A DNA stretch of 6,187 nt from a bacterium (lineage in GTDB: Bacteria; Patescibacteriota; Minisyncoccia; UBA9983). Below the pieces are notes generated by a model that saw only the letters and a program-made list of their open reading frames with translations, made no database searches and had not been told where the DNA came from. How positions within the stretch are numbered: position 1 is the stretch's first letter; each line of letters starts with the position of its first letter. Made by a program: the position numbers and the translations under genes. This document shows positions 5,578-6,187 of the stretch, one piece after another. The stretch spans positions 1 through 6,187 of the forward strand of contig JAHFLR010000041.1 of the NCBI GenBank assembly GCA_023244795.1, in the 5' to 3' direction.

Positions 5578-5730
5578 TTACTTTTTATTTTTATATAAGA
5601 GTTTGTAAGAATCGCCTTGGCTAAATAAACCCAAATTGTAAGAGACGGCATTATTACTGCAAACGGTAATAATCACCATGGTCTCTGGGTTAGAATGGGA
5701 CTTATTTAGTTGGTGACCATACTTTTTCAT
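5578..5730 (-). CDS. Possible 50-residue small protein or leader peptide
   Basis: An open frame of 50 codons from ATG 5730-5728 to TAA 5580-5578. It begins MKKYGHQLNKSHSNPETM, has a central VIITVCSNNAVSYNLGLF stretch and a lysine-rich end (YKNKK). No SD is present, but a promoter (5743-5769) would place the RNA start about 6 nt before the ATG, like the near-leaderless genes nearby. It resembles no family I know. Most of it is also covered by nested inverted repeats (5621-5709), so the frame may be an accident of a structured RNA or a mobile element. It could serve as a leader peptide for the GNAT gene. Confidence 0.3.
   Translation of the reverse strand: MKKYGHQLNKSHSNPETMVIITVCSNNAVSYNLGLFSQGDSYKLLYKNKK
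5621..5709. repeat. 89-bp nested inverted-repeat element (structured RNA or MITE-like)
   Basis: Five nested complementary blocks share one axis. CTAAATAA (5621-5628) pairs with TTATTTAG (5702-5709) and ACCC (5629-5632) with GGGT (5687-5690). AGAGAC (5641-5646) pairs with GTCTCT (5681-5686) and GG (5647-5648) with CC (5676-5677). ATTATTAC (5650-5657) pairs with GTAATAAT (5666-5673) around an 8-nt loop. That is 28 pairs in one irregular hairpin. TTGG directly flanks both ends (5617-5620 and 5710-5713), as a short target duplication would. Both strands can fold. Alternative pairing also exists (5678-5683 with 5715-5720). I recognise no RNA family. Confidence 0.5.
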
Positions 5731-5742
5731 AGATGATTTAAC

Positions 5743-5769
5743 GCTATAACAATTTAATTATTGTGTCAA
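5743..5769 (-). promoter_or_regulatory. Candidate promoter toward the GNAT leader
   Basis: On the minus strand a perfect TTGACA (5769-5764) is followed, after a short 15-bp spacer, by TATAGC (5748-5743) with an extended TGT. The short spacing and the 4-of-6 -10 weaken it; the extended element and perfect -35 support it. Transcription would start near 5736, just before the 50-codon frame and about 270 nt before the GNAT start. Confidence 0.4.
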
Positions 5770-5774
5770 ATGGG

Positions 5775-5802
5775 TTGTCCACTTCCCGGTTTTTGCTATA
5801 AT
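5775..5802 (+). promoter_or_regulatory. Extended -10 promoter for the cyclophilin gene
   Basis: TTGTCC (5775-5780), a 16-bp spacer and a perfect TATAAT (5797-5802) preceded by TGC. The expected start falls at about 5809-5810, on the A of the ATG at 5810, so the mRNA should be leaderless. No SD is present, as expected for that. Confidence 0.7.
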
Positions 5803-5809
5803 AATCCTC

Positions 5810-6187
5810 ATGAACAAAGAAACTGCATCAATTTTATTAATAGTTTTAATTCTTCTGGCGCTTTTTGGGGCCGGCATGTATTGGCTTGTTAAAAACACTC
5901 CGATGTTTAACAACAATAATAACGTTCCAGTTAAAGTTGAAAATAACATCCAACAGCCGCAACAACCAGTCGTACAGGAGACAACCAAACAAAAAAATAT
6001 GAGTAATCTAGTTACATTAAAAACCAATATGGGCGAGATTCAGCTCCAAACCTACGATGCCGACGCTCCCAAGGCGGCGCAAAATTTTGTTGACCTTGCT
6101 CAAAAGGGATACTATGACGGATTAATTTTCCATCGTGTTATAAGCGGATTTATGATTCAGGGCGGAGATCCATTGTGTGGCGCCAAG
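5810..6187 (+). CDS. Membrane-anchored cyclophilin-type peptidyl-prolyl isomerase, partial
   Basis: The first 126 codons are present before the window ends. Residues 6-27 form a hydrophobic membrane anchor. Residues 34-62 are an Asn-run and Gln/Pro-rich linker, and the cyclophilin fold starts at about 67 (LVTLKTNMGEIQLQTYDADAP). The catalytic block FHRVISGFMIQGGDP (107-121) holds R109, F114, M115 and Q117, the equivalents of the active-site arginine, phenylalanine, methionine and glutamine of cyclophilin A. After GGDP the sequence reads LCGAK instead of the usual TGTG, which suggests a loop insertion here. The enzyme should catalyse cis-trans proline isomerisation outside the membrane, helping surface or exported proteins fold. 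ATG 5810 is supported by the promoter. An internal ATG (codon 64, MSNLVTLK) would give a soluble form, but nothing favours it. It is divergent from the GNAT leader. Confidence 0.92.
   Translation, partial: MNKETASILLIVLILLALFGAGMYWLVKNTPMFNNNNNVPVKVENNIQQPQQPVVQETTKQKNMSNLVTLKTNMGEIQLQTYDADAPKAAQNFVDLAQKGYYDGLIFHRVISGFMIQGGDPLCGAK

Noticed and set aside
5600..5735. 6S RNA or a known riboswitch
   Set aside because: The long irregular hairpin is loosely reminiscent, but no conserved sequence of a known class is recognisable.
5749..5764. ACAAT-TTAATT-ATTGT inverted repeat as an operator
   Set aside because: Five AT-rich pairs in an AT-rich promoter gap are expected by chance; too weak to call.
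5758..6027. Minus-strand open frame with a hydrophobic stretch
   Set aside because: It is antisense to the cyclophilin anchor and linker, and runs through the cyclophilin promoter.
1..6187. UGA recoding to glycine, known in some CPR lineages
   Set aside because: All genes read through at family length with the standard code, and none needs UGA as a sense codon.
1..6187. CRISPR array, tRNA or rRNA genes
   Set aside because: No regularly spaced repeats and no recognisable RNA gene cores anywhere in the window.

Overview
The window looks like a piece of a small-genome bacterium, most plausibly from the Patescibacteria/CPR (Parcubacteria-like). The evidence is a moderately AT-rich, tightly packed gene set: a PEGA-like membrane protein, a strongly altered PriA, peptide deformylase, a methionyl-tRNA formyltransferase, a short ribosome hibernation factor and a membrane-anchored cyclophilin. 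Most of these genes have no Shine-Dalgarno sequence, and several have an extended -10 box placed almost on top of the start codon. All complete genes read through with the standard code and stop at TAA or TAG, so there is no sign of UGA recoding. The taxonomic placement is inference from gene style.

Layout. 1-111 (minus) is the 5' end of a GC-rich gene for a secreted protein. It has a near-consensus promoter (187-215) and a leader hairpin (142-172), and its base composition is unlike the rest of the window. A weaker promoter shares its -35 region and points right into a rightward cluster: PEGA-like protein (254-1126), PriA-like protein (1130-3031), def (3065-3583) and fmt (3573-4457). priA-def-fmt is a classic bacterial order. 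def and fmt serve the formyl-methionine cycle: Fmt formylates the initiator Met-tRNA and Def removes the formyl group from the nascent protein. An extended -10 promoter is built across the priA stop codon and can drive def-fmt separately. The PriA-like protein keeps its DNA-binding domain, its eight-cysteine zinc cluster and its C-terminal domain, but its Walker A, DExH, SAT, motif V and motif VI sequences are destroyed. It should be ATPase-dead.

On the minus strand, hpf (4444-4824) converges on fmt with a 14-nt tail-to-tail overlap and appears leaderless. Upstream of it, a strong terminator closes a GNAT acetyltransferase gene (4902-5465), which has a canonical SD, unlike its neighbours. The 344-nt gap between the GNAT gene and the divergent cyclophilin gene (from 5810) is the most unusual non-coding stretch. 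It holds a 12-bp hairpin, an 89-bp element of nested inverted repeats flanked by TTGG, a 50-codon minus-strand reading frame overlapping that element, and two back-to-back promoters. In the minus direction it reads like a regulatory leader for the GNAT gene (promoter, short ORF, hairpin, SD). A MITE-like insertion or small structured RNA is also possible.

The right edge cuts a membrane-anchored cyclophilin-type prolyl isomerase after 126 codons.
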